Shown in pieces: positions 10,561-19,675 of a stretch of DNA of 64,000 nt. Origin of the DNA: Lunatimonas lonarensis (GTDB lineage Bacteria; Bacteroidota; Bacteroidia; Cytophagales; Cyclobacteriaceae); contig NZ_AQHR01000070.1 of NCBI RefSeq assembly GCF_000390185.1, positions 23,575 to 87,574 of the forward strand. The letters run 5' to 3'. A model generated the notes under the pieces. The model was not told the DNA's origin, did not search any database, and saw only the letters and a list, made by a program, of their open reading frames with translations. Both the position numbers and the translations under genes were made by a program. How positions within the stretch are numbered: position 1 is the first letter of the stretch; each line of letters starts with the position of its first letter.

Positions 10561-10568
10561 CAAAACTA
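10561..10568 (-). promoter_or_regulatory. Candidate -7 promoter element of pgi
   Basis: On the minus strand this reads TAGTTTTG, an exact TAnnTTTG match 28 bases before the pgi start, a good distance for this phylum. A -33 TTTG is not obvious. Confidence 0.45.
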
Positions 10569-10625
10569 ACTAAAAAACAGAGCTGCTAAAAACTTTTCGT
10601 AAACTTCCCTCCGCAAACATAAAGA

Positions 10626-11978
10626 CTACTTGCCCCAAAAGCCAGTGTCTTCATACAGCATGATCCAGGGCTGCGTCTGAAAATACCTCCATGGCTCTGC
10701 TGCCAAATTTACCTGGGAGTCTACGAGCGGCTTTAGCGGCCTTCCATTGAGGCTGCTTTTGACAAAAGCGTAAACCTCAACATCTCCCATCCCCTCCTCC
10801 GCATATACCTTACTGAGGTATTGGGCATATTGCCATATCACGTCAGGCTTGGTAGCTACCATCGAAACCTGCTTTGGTGTAAGATCCTGGGAAGGGAGAT
10901 GGGAAATTCGCTGACCGTCGGGCAGCACCACTTCGAAGGACGCCGTACCAACTTTATTCCTCAGCATCATCCTCCACGCCATCCGATGTCCCGATTCCGT
11001 CCAATTGACGTCGCCGGTATACCGGTGATGGCGAAGGGGAAGAAAGATCATTAAAAGGAAAAAAGCGGAAAACAGCAAGATAAGCAGGTTTTGACGAGAC
11101 GCATGAAACTGAACCAGGGATATGCCTTCATTTGCAACCCTCAACTTGGGAAAGAAAACGTCTCTAACCTGGTGGGCGGGAAAGAAAAATACGGACATAA
11201 ACAACATCAAATAGGGGAAGATGCCTATATGAAAAACAAAACTGTTAAAAAGATGGAAAAAGAGTGCAAAAACGATCGCCGTCCAACGGGTTCTATTCCA
11301 TATCAATGCAGGTATAATCAGCCCGTCGAATAAAATCCCTCCATAGGCTAAAACCAGCTGAAGCCATCTTTCCTGAAGAAGGTCACCGATCAGCAAATAG
11401 TCCTTCTTTGCAGCAAACCATATTTGTAAAGGTTTGGCGTCCAACCAGTCGGGCTGCACCTTTGCCAGAGAAGCAGCTGTATAGACCACCAACAGTAGGA
11501 CTATGTACACCCACGAACTCCAACGGGGCACATCGAAAAGGCGATCTGCAAAACCCAATCGCACATCCAGCGAAAAGAACCTTCCTGCGGGAAGCAACGC
11601 GGAAATACCCATTAATGGGATGAGCAGGTAATAGTGGTTATTGTAGTGGGATTTTTGCATCCAGTAGGCTAGTGTCCATAATACCAAGTAGGCAATGATG
11701 GCCGGCCTATACCAAAGCCCCAGCATTACGAACAGCCCAATCGCCCCCATAACCAGGTAATAGTAAACCATCCCATCTCCTGGCAAAGGCCGCAGCCACT
11801 GGGAAAATGGTATAAAAGAAAAGTGTACAGATGGTTCCAAGAATACTTCCCTTACCCAACCCGTAAAAACCGCACCAACTGCCTCCAAAAATAACAGGAG
11901 CCCAAAACCGATACGAAAAAGAGCCAACGGAACAATGGAAATTGGCTCGAACAACTTTCGTTTCAGCTCTCTCATCAT
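10626..11978 (-). CDS. HTTM-domain (vitamin K-dependent gamma-carboxylase-like) membrane protein
   Basis: The 450-residue product has about eight predicted membrane segments in the first 300 residues and a soluble C-terminal part. The stretch SHYNNHYYLLIPLMG near residue 110 and AKVQPDWLDAKPLQIWF near 178 match the HTTM family, which shares its membrane core with animal gamma-glutamyl carboxylase. In that enzyme the region around the DW motif follows the catalytic lysine. Bacterial members are mostly uncharacterised, so carboxylase activity is only inference. It lies 96 bases downstream of the PQQ dehydrogenase gene on the same strand and may share its transcript. Confidence 0.8.
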   Translation of the reverse strand: MMRELKRKLFEPISIVPLALFRIGFGLLLFLEAVGAVFTGWVREVFLEPSVHFSFIPFSQWLRPLPGDGMVYYYLVMGAIGLFVMLGLWYRPAIIAYLVLWTLAYWMQKSHYNNHYYLLIPLMGISALLPAGRFFSLDVRLGFADRLFDVPRWSSWVYIVLLLVVYTAASLAKVQPDWLDAKPLQIWFAAKKDYLLIGDLLQERWLQLVLAYGGILFDGLIIPALIWNRTRWTAIVFALFFHLFNSFVFHIGIFPYLMLFMSVFFFPAHQVRDVFFPKLRVANEGISLVQFHASRQNLLILLFSAFFLLMIFLPLRHHRYTGDVNWTESGHRMAWRMMLRNKVGTASFEVVLPDGQRISHLPSQDLTPKQVSMVATKPDVIWQYAQYLSKVYAEEGMGDVEVYAFVKSSLNGRPLKPLVDSQVNLAAEPWRYFQTQPWIMLYEDTGFWGK

Positions 11979-12074
11979 AAGGAGATCTGTGAAAGGCAGT
12001 CCGACGTAATACCTTCCCTACCCTTGGAACAATTTCCGATAGCGTTGAGCATGCGAAAAGTATTCACCATTTGC

Positions 12075-14219
12075 TTATTCTCTTAGCGAAAAAGCCAGGT
12101 AATAATCTCCCGAAGGGGTGCCTATCTTTCCTCCACCCGCGGCGATCACTACGTATTGTTTCCCATTCACGGCGTACACCGCAGGGGTAGCATAGCCGGC
12201 CGCTGGCAACTTATATTTCCACAATTCCCTGCCTGTCTGTTTATCAAAGATCCTGAAATATTCGTCCTTTGAGGCACCTATGAAAACAAGGCCTCCTGCT
12301 GTGACAACCGGCCCTCCGTAATTCTCGGTTCCGGTTTTCGGAATACCACGCTCTGTCAGCTCGGCAAACTCTCCCAAGGGCACCTGCCAAACTATTCTTC
12401 CCTCGTTTAGATCAATGGCATTCAATGTCCCCCAGGGAGGCCTCACGGCCGGATAGCCATCTTGGTCAAAAAACCGATTATATCCCGTATGGGAGTACAA
12501 CACGGCACCAGTGTTGGATTCCTTTCCTACTTCGTGTCCATCTACGGCAGACTCGTCCGTGTCGGTGAGATAAGCAACAAGTGCCTCCCGATCTGATGCT
12601 TTTAGATGCTGAAAACCAGGCATTCTACCCTTACCGTTTGCTATCAACTGCTCTATTTCTGAACTGCTAAACCGGTCGGCTATACCAACCAGCGACGGAT
12701 AATCGCCGGTCGGATCCCCTCCTAGTTGCAGGCCGTGGCACATACTGCAATGGAGCATATAAACCGATCTACCCACGCCCATGGATGCCTGATCAAAGGT
12801 GGGGACCATGGTAAGTATCCATGGCATCTCGTTGGCATTTACGTAGAGCCATCCAGAACTCGGATCAAAAGCAGCTCCTCCCCATTCTCCTCCCCCATCA
12901 AACCCCGGAAAAATGACCGTCCCCTCCGTACTCGGCGGCATGAACATGTGTCCGTAGCGCTTGCCTTGAAGCACTTCACGCACGTAGGCCTCTGACTCCG
13001 GGGATATGTCCGTTATTTCATCGTCTGTAAAAACCTGCCGGGAAAAAGGTGGAGGCAATACGGGCAGCGGCTGGGACGTGGCGGCTACTTCACCAAGTAA
13101 ATCCGAAGCGGGAATCTCCAATTCCTCGATAGGGAAAAGTGGCTCTCCGGTATCCCTATCAAAAACAAAAACCCTACCTGTCTTCGTGATTTGGGCCACC
13201 GCGTCAATGGTTCTGCCACCTCGTTGGATGCGAACCAGATTTGGCGGTGCCGGAAGATCCCTGTCCCACATATCATGCCTGACTGTCTGATAATGCCAGA
13301 TTCGCTCTCCTGTCGCTGCGTTCAACGCAATTACTGAATTTGCAAACAGGTTGTCACCCAAGCGTCTTCCTCCCCAAAAGTCAAAGGAGGCTGATCCCGT
13401 AGGCACAAATACGATCCCGCGGGACTCGTCTAGGCTAAAACCGGCCCAACTATTAGCTCCGCCTGCCCGCGTGTAGGCATCGGCAGGCCACGTTTCGTAG
13501 CCATACTCCCCTGGACGCGGAATGGTATGAAAAACCCAATCAAGGTTTCCTGTAATGGCATTAAAAGCCCGAATATAGCCAGGAGCGGCATCGTCGTTTT
13601 CAGAAACCCTCGTGCCTACGATAATTTTATCCTGATATACAATGCCTGGTGAGGTAGAGATCACGTAGAGGTTTTGAGCCCATTCTCCCAGTCCCTTTTT
13701 CAAAGACACCTTGCCCCCATCGCCAAATTCCTCAACCAAACCGCCGCTACTTGCATGTAAGGCAAATAAATACGGGCCAGCAGAGAAGAAAATCCTTCCC
13801 CCCGAACCATCCTCAAAAAACGTCAGACCTCGATTCATGGTAATGGGCACAGCAAACTCCGTCTTGGGATCAAACTCCCAAAGCAGTGCCCCTGTGCCTG
13901 CATCCAGGGCCACTGCTTTCATAGTCGGGGTGCTGGCATACAGCACGCCATCTATAATGATTGGATTGCATTGAATCTGCGTATTGCGTGAATCGGAGAG
14001 ATCTCCCGATCTAAAAACCCAGGCTAATTCTAGTTGGTCAACATTATCTCGGTTGATCTGCGCCAAATGGGAATATTGGGAGCTGAATTTATCTCCCAAA
14101 CTGACCGCCCAATTATCGTAGGCTCCGATTTCCTCTTTTGAATCAACCGAACAGGACGCCGCCAGTGCCAGGACAATAACGATTAAGACACCATATTTAA
14201 GCAAGAAGCAACTCTTCAT
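12075..14219 (-). CDS. PQQ-dependent dehydrogenase lipoprotein with inserted cytochrome c domain
   Basis: The 714-residue product begins with a lipoprotein signal (MKSCFLLKYG, a hydrophobic stretch, then LAASC with Cys 23 as lipid anchor), so it acts in the periplasm on a membrane. It has the beta-propeller repeats of quinoprotein alcohol/glucose dehydrogenases (ALDAGTGALLWEFD, ALNAATGERIWHYQ, VFDRDTGEPLF). A c-type haem site CSMCH lies at about residues 491-495 with a probable distal Met in GRMPGFQHL, inserted before the last propeller blades. It would oxidise a sugar or alcohol and pass electrons to the haem. Substrate unknown. ATG 14237 would add six residues before the signal. No PQQ synthesis genes are in the window. 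Confidence 0.88.
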   Translation of the reverse strand: MKSCFLLKYGVLIVIVLALAASCSVDSKEEIGAYDNWAVSLGDKFSSQYSHLAQINRDNVDQLELAWVFRSGDLSDSRNTQIQCNPIIIDGVLYASTPTMKAVALDAGTGALLWEFDPKTEFAVPITMNRGLTFFEDGSGGRIFFSAGPYLFALHASSGGLVEEFGDGGKVSLKKGLGEWAQNLYVISTSPGIVYQDKIIVGTRVSENDDAAPGYIRAFNAITGNLDWVFHTIPRPGEYGYETWPADAYTRAGGANSWAGFSLDESRGIVFVPTGSASFDFWGGRRLGDNLFANSVIALNAATGERIWHYQTVRHDMWDRDLPAPPNLVRIQRGGRTIDAVAQITKTGRVFVFDRDTGEPLFPIEELEIPASDLLGEVAATSQPLPVLPPPFSRQVFTDDEITDISPESEAYVREVLQGKRYGHMFMPPSTEGTVIFPGFDGGGEWGGAAFDPSSGWLYVNANEMPWILTMVPTFDQASMGVGRSVYMLHCSMCHGLQLGGDPTGDYPSLVGIADRFSSSEIEQLIANGKGRMPGFQHLKASDREALVAYLTDTDESAVDGHEVGKESNTGAVLYSHTGYNRFFDQDGYPAVRPPWGTLNAIDLNEGRIVWQVPLGEFAELTERGIPKTGTENYGGPVVTAGGLVFIGASKDEYFRIFDKQTGRELWKYKLPAAGYATPAVYAVNGKQYVVIAAGGGKIGTPSGDYYLAFSLRE

Positions 14220-14356
14220 AGGGAATGAATTATGCATGATTTCAGCGGATAATTTAAGAAAAAGTTGATTCGCTTTGACAAATCATGCATTTTTATAACG
14301 TTGTTTGGCAATCAGGCCCGTTCGATCGAGCCAGCCCTGGGCGTGAAAGCGTTATA

Positions 14357-14469
14357 TAGCCGTCACACACTGGGATGCCCCGATAGCTATCCCGGGCTGC
14401 CATGCGAGATTCCATCCCGATAAAACGGGACTAAGTTGTGACCTTTGAAAAACAATTATAGACAAATGA
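14357..14469. repeat. Dispersed repeat, copy 1 (two-hairpin element)
   Basis: About 113 bases that are nearly identical to 47462-47572 (copy 2), and partly to 40981-41050 in inverted orientation. It starts TAGCCGTCACACACTGGG, contains the core CCCCGATAGCTATC and a second hairpin around TCCCGATAAAACGGGA, and ends with GTTGTGACC followed by AACAATTATA. The outer GTCACA and TGTGAC form a long imperfect inverted repeat. The shared sequence runs up to the ATG of sixA. It encodes nothing; it resembles REP/BIME-type or small non-autonomous elements. Confidence 0.8.
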
Positions 14470-14969
14470 AACGCTTGGTTTTGTGGCGACATGCCAAATC
14501 TTCCTGGGATGATGTGTTCTTGAGTGATCACGAACGTCCCTTGGCGCCAAGGGGAATACGGGACACACCGGACATGGCCACACGACTGAAAGAAAAAGGT
14601 GTATTGCCGGATCTCATGGTAAGTTCGAATGCGGTACGGGCCCTCGAAACCGCCAAAATGGCCGCAAAAGTCTTCCAATACCCCGAAAAAGCCATTCTTG
14701 CTTCGCCGTCGCTTTACCACGCTTCGCCCCATTCCCTGCTTAAAGCCATTCGGCAAACGGACGGCGGTGTAGAAACCCTTTTCGTCTTTGGGCACAATCC
14801 CGGTATGACCGATCTTATAGTGGCATTGGGATCTTCGTTGGACAATCTGCCCACTTGTGGCCAGTTTGGATTTGTCTGTTCAGCCGCCCGGTGGCAAGAA
14901 CTTAATGCCCATAACGCACAGTTTTGGTTTTTTGACTTCCCAAAATCAAAAGGAACGAATATCATGTAA
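14466..14969 (+). CDS. sixA: Phosphohistidine phosphatase SixA-like (histidine phosphatase family)
   Basis: The 167-residue cytosolic protein starts with KRLVLWRHAKSSW, the RHG/RHA motif whose His takes up the phosphate. A second catalytic His is in FGHNPGMTDL near residue 113, and SNAVRALETAK holds the usual Arg. This short form matches SixA-type phosphohistidine phosphatases. I set the start at ATG 14466; an upstream in-frame TTG at 14445 lies inside the dispersed repeat and is unlikely. The 3' end overlaps the convergent SDR gene by 24 bases. Confidence 0.88.
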   Translation: MKRLVLWRHAKSSWDDVFLSDHERPLAPRGIRDTPDMATRLKEKGVLPDLMVSSNAVRALETAKMAAKVFQYPEKAILASPSLYHASPHSLLKAIRQTDGGVETLFVFGHNPGMTDLIVALGSSLDNLPTCGQFGFVCSAARWQELNAHNAQFWFFDFPKSKGTNIM

Positions 14970-15674
14970 TACACCTGGCATACTTTCCAAGTTGGCGAGC
15001 AGAAAAATTATTTTTGCAGCAGCATCTGCGGGAGTGCTAAGCTGATTTTCATCCTTAAAGGTCCTGAATTTCGCCAGCTGGCTGAAGTTATCTTCTGAAG
15101 CCGATCGAATTTCCGCTTGCATAGGCGTGTCCACGATGCCAGGAGACAACGCAACATAACGAATACCGTAACCTTTTAGGTCAGATTCTGCCTGTGCCAC
15201 CAGAGAGAGTTGGTTTAGGGCTGCCTTGGAAGAGCAGTACCCAGACCAGCCGTCCACCGCCTTATTCGCTGCACCCGAACTTATGTTAATAACCGACTTA
15301 CGTGCGGGCAACTCCCCGTATTGTCGCACAAACCCATTCACCAGAATAGAAGGAGCTACGTGGTTTATCAAATGAACTTTCAAAATACCCAGCTCGGACA
15401 GGTCGCCCAGCGGTGAGATCTCCCCTATCCATCCGGCATTATTGATCAGGGTGACCGACCCAAAATCGCCTAAGGGAAAAAAATCCGCCATTCGTTGGAT
15501 CAAGGCTTCTGTGTCAGCTAGATCAAGTTCGATCGGGGTAAACCGATCCGAACTTATTTGCGCCGATCTGGACACGCCAATAACCAATGCCCTTGGATCG
15601 GACAAAAGATTTTCTACCAGGGCCTTCCCCAGTCCCTCACTGCTGCCAGTGACGATATATAAGTCTTTCTTCAT
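14946..15674 (-). CDS. Short-chain dehydrogenase/reductase (sepiapterin/benzil reductase-like)
   Basis: The 242-residue Rossmann protein has the cofactor motif TGSSEGLGKAL at residues 9-19, NNAG near 86, and the catalytic Ser-Tyr-Lys set (NISSGAANKAVDGW, then YCSSKAAL). The pattern, with DTPMQAEIR near the C-terminus, resembles the sepiapterin reductase and YueD-type benzil reductase branch. It would reduce a small carbonyl compound with NADPH in the cytosol. It is last in a probable nudix-MATE-SDR transcript, 35 bases after the MATE gene. Confidence 0.85.
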   Translation of the reverse strand: MKKDLYIVTGSSEGLGKALVENLLSDPRALVIGVSRSAQISSDRFTPIELDLADTEALIQRMADFFPLGDFGSVTLINNAGWIGEISPLGDLSELGILKVHLINHVAPSILVNGFVRQYGELPARKSVINISSGAANKAVDGWSGYCSSKAALNQLSLVAQAESDLKGYGIRYVALSPGIVDTPMQAEIRSASEDNFSQLAKFRTFKDENQLSTPADAAAKIIFLLANLESMPGVLHDIRSF

Positions 15675-15709
15675 AGCTATTTTCCTTTTTTACGCTCATC
15701 CAGTTGGTT

Positions 15710-17101
15710 TTACCCCGCTCCCGCAGGTTTTATGGACGTGTTATCTACCGGTTCGTGATGGGTAGAAAGCATGCGCTTACTGATACGATGGAAACGCCAA
15801 AACAACAAAACTGCTGTGGCCGTCAGGCCGGTCAAAAGACCAATCCAAATACCCAGCTCATCCAGTCCAAACGGAAAGGCCAGCAGGTAGCCCAAGGGAA
15901 GGCCTACAACCCAATAGGCCACTAGGGTAACCAAGGTTGGCACCTTTAAATCAGATAGCCCTCTAAGCGCACCGAGGCCCACCACCTGCATCCCATCCGA
16001 AACCTGGAAGATCCCCGCAATTACCAGCAAGACAGCGGCAGTCTGTACAACGCCCGGGTCATCTATGTAAATGAGGGGCAGGTAATTTCTAAGTCCAATA
16101 AACACGATCGCAAACACAGACATAAACAATGCAACCATTCCGAAAATCGAAAATCCCACCTCCCGGAGCGTATGGATATCTCTCCTCCCCAACTGATTTC
16201 CTACCCGAACCATTGCTGCGGCCGCCAGCCCGGAAGCCATCATATAACTGACGGAAGCCAGGTTGATCGCAATCTGATGGGCCGCAAGCGCATTTACCCC
16301 CAACCAGCCCATCATGATCGCGGCAGTACTAAACGCCCCAACTTCAAATACAAACTGGAACCCGGTAGGTATACCGATTTTCAACAGACGGCCTACTATT
16401 TTCTTTCGGAGTTTCGAAAAGCTAAAAGGCAAGTGATAAGAACGGTACCGCTTGGACCTTCGGACGTAATAGAGAATAATCAAGGCCATCAAAACACGGG
16501 AAATCAATGTAGCCCAGCCTGCACCATTGAGCCCCATGGCCGGAAAACCTAATTTCCCGTAAATCAACAGCCAGTTTAGGAATATGTTTATCGCATTACA
16601 GGCCAAGGTGATGTTCATGGCCTGCTTGGTTTGGGATAGGCCCTCGATAAACTGCTTGAAGGTTTGGAAAAACATCAAAGGCACGAGGGAGAACGTGATG
16701 ATCAGCAGGTAAGGGATGGCCAAAACGACGACCTCATCCGGCTGACCCAGAAAATGAAGGCCTGGCGAAAGGGAAAGAATCAGCAAAAACAACAGTGCCC
16801 CCGACACCGTATTGATCGCAAAACCATGCTGAAAAACCGTAGATATGCTACGCTTGTTTCCTTCCCCATCGGCCATGGCTACCAAAGGCGTAATGGCCAT
16901 GGATACACCTGTCCCAAACATCAAAATGAGGAAAAAGATACTGTTGGCCAGGGAGGCAGCGGCCAAGGTCTCTGCGCCAAGTCGGCCCACCATGATATTG
17001 TCTGCTACCCCGACGAGCACCTGACCAAGTTGGCTCAGCATCACAGGATAGGCCAACCGGAAGGTTACCCCTACGTGTTTTGTATAATTTGCACCTACCA
17101 T
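15710..17101 (-). CDS. MATE-family multidrug efflux transporter
   Basis: The 463-residue inner-membrane protein has twelve predicted membrane segments in two similar halves. The N-terminal LSQLGQVLVGVADNIMVGRLGAETLAAASLA and the later NWLLIYGKLGFPAMGLNGAGWATLISR region fit the NorM branch, which exports cationic compounds against Na+ or H+. ATG 17101 is preferred over an adjacent GTG at 17104. The start lies 10 bases after the nudix stop. Confidence 0.9.
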   Translation of the reverse strand: MVGANYTKHVGVTFRLAYPVMLSQLGQVLVGVADNIMVGRLGAETLAAASLANSIFFLILMFGTGVSMAITPLVAMADGEGNKRSISTVFQHGFAINTVSGALLFLLILSLSPGLHFLGQPDEVVVLAIPYLLIITFSLVPLMFFQTFKQFIEGLSQTKQAMNITLACNAINIFLNWLLIYGKLGFPAMGLNGAGWATLISRVLMALIILYYVRRSKRYRSYHLPFSFSKLRKKIVGRLLKIGIPTGFQFVFEVGAFSTAAIMMGWLGVNALAAHQIAINLASVSYMMASGLAAAAMVRVGNQLGRRDIHTLREVGFSIFGMVALFMSVFAIVFIGLRNYLPLIYIDDPGVVQTAAVLLVIAGIFQVSDGMQVVGLGALRGLSDLKVPTLVTLVAYWVVGLPLGYLLAFPFGLDELGIWIGLLTGLTATAVLLFWRFHRISKRMLSTHHEPVDNTSIKPAGAG

Positions 17102-17111
17102 CACAAAAAAA

Positions 17112-17663
17112 CTACAGGCGGCCTGATTCCTTTAAAATCCTCTCCGCCTTTAGGATTCCCGCAATACTGATACCGTCGGTAATCTTTCCCTCCAATACCA
17201 TCTCGACTACATCCACAAATGGCAAGCGTACGATTTTCAGGTCCTCCGTTTCATCAAACTCGGTCTCTCCCTGTGTGAGATCTTCCGCCAAAAACACATA
17301 ACCCACCTCATCGGTAACGGAATTGGAGGTGTGGATTTTCAGGATATTGCGCCAAATCTTCGCCGTCATGCCTGTTTCTTCCTTCAACTCCCTTCGTGCC
17401 CCTTCCTCCGGCATATCATCCATTGGGCTGCCCCCCATAGGTATTTCCCACGAATACTCATCGAGGGTATACCGATATTGACCGACGATCCAGGTATGGA
17501 GCTGTAGATCCAAAGGAATGATGCCTATGGCAATATTCTTAAAATGTACCTGCCCATATATGCCCCGGCCGCCCTTGGGGTTGATTACCTGGTGTTCCTC
17601 CACCCTTATCCAGGGATTGGAATAGATTTCCTGCTTTGAAAGTGTTTTCCAGGGATTCTGCAT
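17112..17663 (-). CDS. Nudix hydrolase, ADP-ribose pyrophosphatase type
   Basis: The 183-residue cytosolic protein carries a Nudix box ending ARRELKEETGM preceded by EIPMGGSPMDD. The box fits G-x5-E-x7-RE-x2-EE-x-G except that the first Glu is replaced by Asp, a conservative change. The EIPxG context is that of ADP-sugar pyrophosphatases, which hydrolyse ADP-ribose to AMP and ribose-5-phosphate. It is first in the nudix-MATE-SDR group, right after a terminator-like hairpin. ATG 17663 is preferred over an adjacent GTG. Confidence 0.87.
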   Translation of the reverse strand: MQNPWKTLSKQEIYSNPWIRVEEHQVINPKGGRGIYGQVHFKNIAIGIIPLDLQLHTWIVGQYRYTLDEYSWEIPMGGSPMDDMPEEGARRELKEETGMTAKIWRNILKIHTSNSVTDEVGYVFLAEDLTQGETEFDETEDLKIVRLPFVDVVEMVLEGKITDGISIAGILKAERILKESGRL

Positions 17664-17668
17664 CACAG

Positions 17669-17696
17669 TAAAAAAGGTGACCGATTGGCCACCTTT
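17669..17696 (-). terminator. Intrinsic terminator of the lrp-type gene
   Basis: On the minus strand AAAGGTGGCC, loop AATC, then GGTCACCTTT form a stem with one mismatch, followed by a run of T. It lies 33 bases after the regulator stop and just before the nudix gene, so it separates the two transcription units. Confidence 0.65.
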
Positions 17697-17728
17697 ATTT
17701 ATCTTAATTTGTAAAGATGATTTTCGGA

Positions 17729-18211
17729 TTAGGCCGGGATAGGCAGTACTTTGCTGTCCTTGAACGTAGACAAGATCACCATGGACTGCATCGAATCCAC
17801 CTCCTTTATCTCACTTACCTTCTCCAGCATCAGTTTCTGATACGAAGTAATATCTTTTGAAATTATCTTCAGGATAAAATCGCCTGTACCGGTAATATGG
17901 TGACATTCGATCACTTCTGAAATCTGATCGATTTCTTTCATAAAGGCTTCTATATTTGCCTTGTTGTGCCCAACCAATCCTACGAGTACGAATGTGCTTA
18001 CCCCTAGCCCAATTTTCTCCGGATCCAACTTCGCGTGGTAACTCTTGATAATACCACTCTGTTCCAACTTCTTCACCCTCTCAAGCGTAGGGGCCGGTGA
18101 TAAACCGATGTCCTTTGACAACTGGGCATTTGTGATTTTCGCATTTGCTTGCAAGATCTCCAGAATTTTTCGATCTATCTTGTCAAATTTCACTTTTACG
18201 TAATTATCCAT
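17729..18211 (-). CDS. Lrp/AsnC family transcriptional regulator
   Basis: The 160-residue protein has an N-terminal winged helix-turn-helix (about residues 10-60, with ITNAQLSKDIGLSPAPTLERVKK shortened here to its key NAQLSKDIGLS) and a C-terminal RAM ligand-sensing domain (about 75-150, with HHITGTGDFILKI). Such proteins form octamers that control amino-acid genes and often their own promoter in response to an amino acid. The target cannot be deduced here. It is a single gene with its own promoter candidate and a terminator. Confidence 0.92.
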   Translation of the reverse strand: MDNYVKVKFDKIDRKILEILQANAKITNAQLSKDIGLSPAPTLERVKKLEQSGIIKSYHAKLDPEKIGLGVSTFVLVGLVGHNKANIEAFMKEIDQISEVIECHHITGTGDFILKIISKDITSYQKLMLEKVSEIKEVDSMQSMVILSTFKDSKVLPIPA

Positions 18212-18243
18212 ATTTTAAAGAATTTACCGAATTATATGCGGTG

Positions 18244-18251
18244 CAAATTTA
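18244..18251 (-). promoter_or_regulatory. Candidate -7 promoter element of the Lrp-type regulator
   Basis: On the minus strand this is TAAATTTG, an exact TAnnTTTG match 33 bases before the start codon. The flanks are strongly AT-rich. Confidence 0.45.
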
Positions 18252-18421
18252 ATCTATTTTGAATTTATTTTAAAGGTATTTACGGAAAAAACGAAGATGC
18301 GGACGAAATATTGTTACATATTTATATGATTAATCGAAAAAAATAGGTTGAACAACTTATTAATACACACAAATTTCAAATTTCCTGTTGATTTATAGAA
18401 TAATACCTCCCAGAATAAAAC

Positions 18422-19675
18422 CTACAACTTATTCTTTTTGATAAAATCCCTTGCTTCTTTGTGCGCAGGATGTTTGCGCTTCGCGTAATTTTTCACTTGA
18501 TCAAAATATACTTTAGCCTTCTTTTTGTCATTTTCGGCTACGGCGATTTTCCCCAATTGGATCAACGCATACAGATGGTAGCCACTTTCTTGGCTTTCTG
18601 TCTCTTCTCCAAAGGACACCGCCTTCAGATAGTACCTCTTTGCAGTCGCGGTATCTCCGATTCGCTCATAATGCTGGGCAGCGAAGAACGCAGCGTACCT
18701 TCCGCTATTCCCCTCATAGCCAGTCCATCCTTCGTCGATCCTACGCAAAATCTCCAGGGAGACGTCCTTGGCTTCGTCTCCACGACCAACCGAATACAAT
18801 TGCCTGGCAAAAAACCGGTGAAAGTACGGGTTATTGGGGTATTTATCGTGTAGGTAGGAGGTTATGGTGAGTGCTTTAAACGGCTGACGCTCCTCCGAGG
18901 CATATAGCCTAAACAAGAAGTACTGTGCCTCTACCCTTGCATAAAATGCATTGGTGGCTACGTCCTCCAACTGCCTAAGGCCAAGGTCTTTATCTCCTTT
19001 TGGAAACAGCACCATGACCGGCTTGAGCAAAGGATAGTTTTTGGGGATCCATACCGAGAAGTAATTAAATAAGGCATCTCCAAGCAAAAGCTCTGGATTG
19101 AGCTCGTCCTCGCCTTTACTCAACTCCAAGTATTTCAGCGCATTCTTACCGGCGAAGGTAGCCTTCGTCCAGTTCTGGCGTTCACTATGCAACCTGCCCT
19201 GAAACCCATAAGCCCCCGCCAAAAAAAACGACGCCTCTTTGTTGTTGGGATCCTTGTCGTACATTGCCTTCGCTTTTTCGATCGCTTCATCCATTTGACT
19301 CAGGAAGGCTGAATCATAGGATTTGTTCTCCATATCCACGGCAATTTTCCACCACTGACTAAGACCCATCAAAAAATAAGGGAGTGGATGATCCGGATAG
19401 GTATACTTCAAAACGGTAAACCCCCTTTCGGCCGTGGCAAAATCGAAATTGTACATACTGTTCACCGCGTCGGTGATTCTAAACTGGAGCGATTTGTCCA
19501 GCAGAAGATAATTGTCTGATTTTCCGATATCCGTAAAGATACTATCGGTTTCCATTTGTGCACGAGCAGAGGTACTGTCTAAAAAAAACAGCACAAAAAA
19601 CAATGAAAGCATTACAGACATTCCTACAGGCGCAGGGCAATACTTCTTATACAGCTTTATGGCCGTTTCAATCAT
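18422..19675 (-). CDS. Exported tetratricopeptide-repeat protein
   Basis: The 417-residue protein has an N-terminal signal (hydrophobic stretch MSVMLSLFFVLFFLDSTSARA at about residues 19-39) and then helical repeats, for example YPDHPLPYFLMGLSQWWKIAV, DPNNKEASFFLAGAYGFQGRL and YERIGDTATAKRYYLKAVSFG (each quoted in part). TPR proteins act as scaffolds; no catalytic domain is visible. It probably sits in the periplasm. The gene lies alone between the SAF-domain gene and the regulator, with gaps of about 200 bases on both sides. An internal ATG at codon 19 could be the true start. Confidence 0.8.
   Translation of the reverse strand: MIETAIKLYKKYCPAPVGMSVMLSLFFVLFFLDSTSARAQMETDSIFTDIGKSDNYLLLDKSLQFRITDAVNSMYNFDFATAERGFTVLKYTYPDHPLPYFLMGLSQWWKIAVDMENKSYDSAFLSQMDEAIEKAKAMYDKDPNNKEASFFLAGAYGFQGRLHSERQNWTKATFAGKNALKYLELSKGEDELNPELLLGDALFNYFSVWIPKNYPLLKPVMVLFPKGDKDLGLRQLEDVATNAFYARVEAQYFLFRLYASEERQPFKALTITSYLHDKYPNNPYFHRFFARQLYSVGRGDEAKDVSLEILRRIDEGWTGYEGNSGRYAAFFAAQHYERIGDTATAKRYYLKAVSFGEETESQESGYHLYALIQLGKIAVAENDKKKAKVYFDQVKNYAKRKHPAHKEARDFIKKNKL

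Noticed and set aside
14352..14795. Open frame of 147 codons on the minus strand
   Set aside because: It spans the dispersed repeat and runs antisense through sixA, whose family motifs are clear. No protein likeness.
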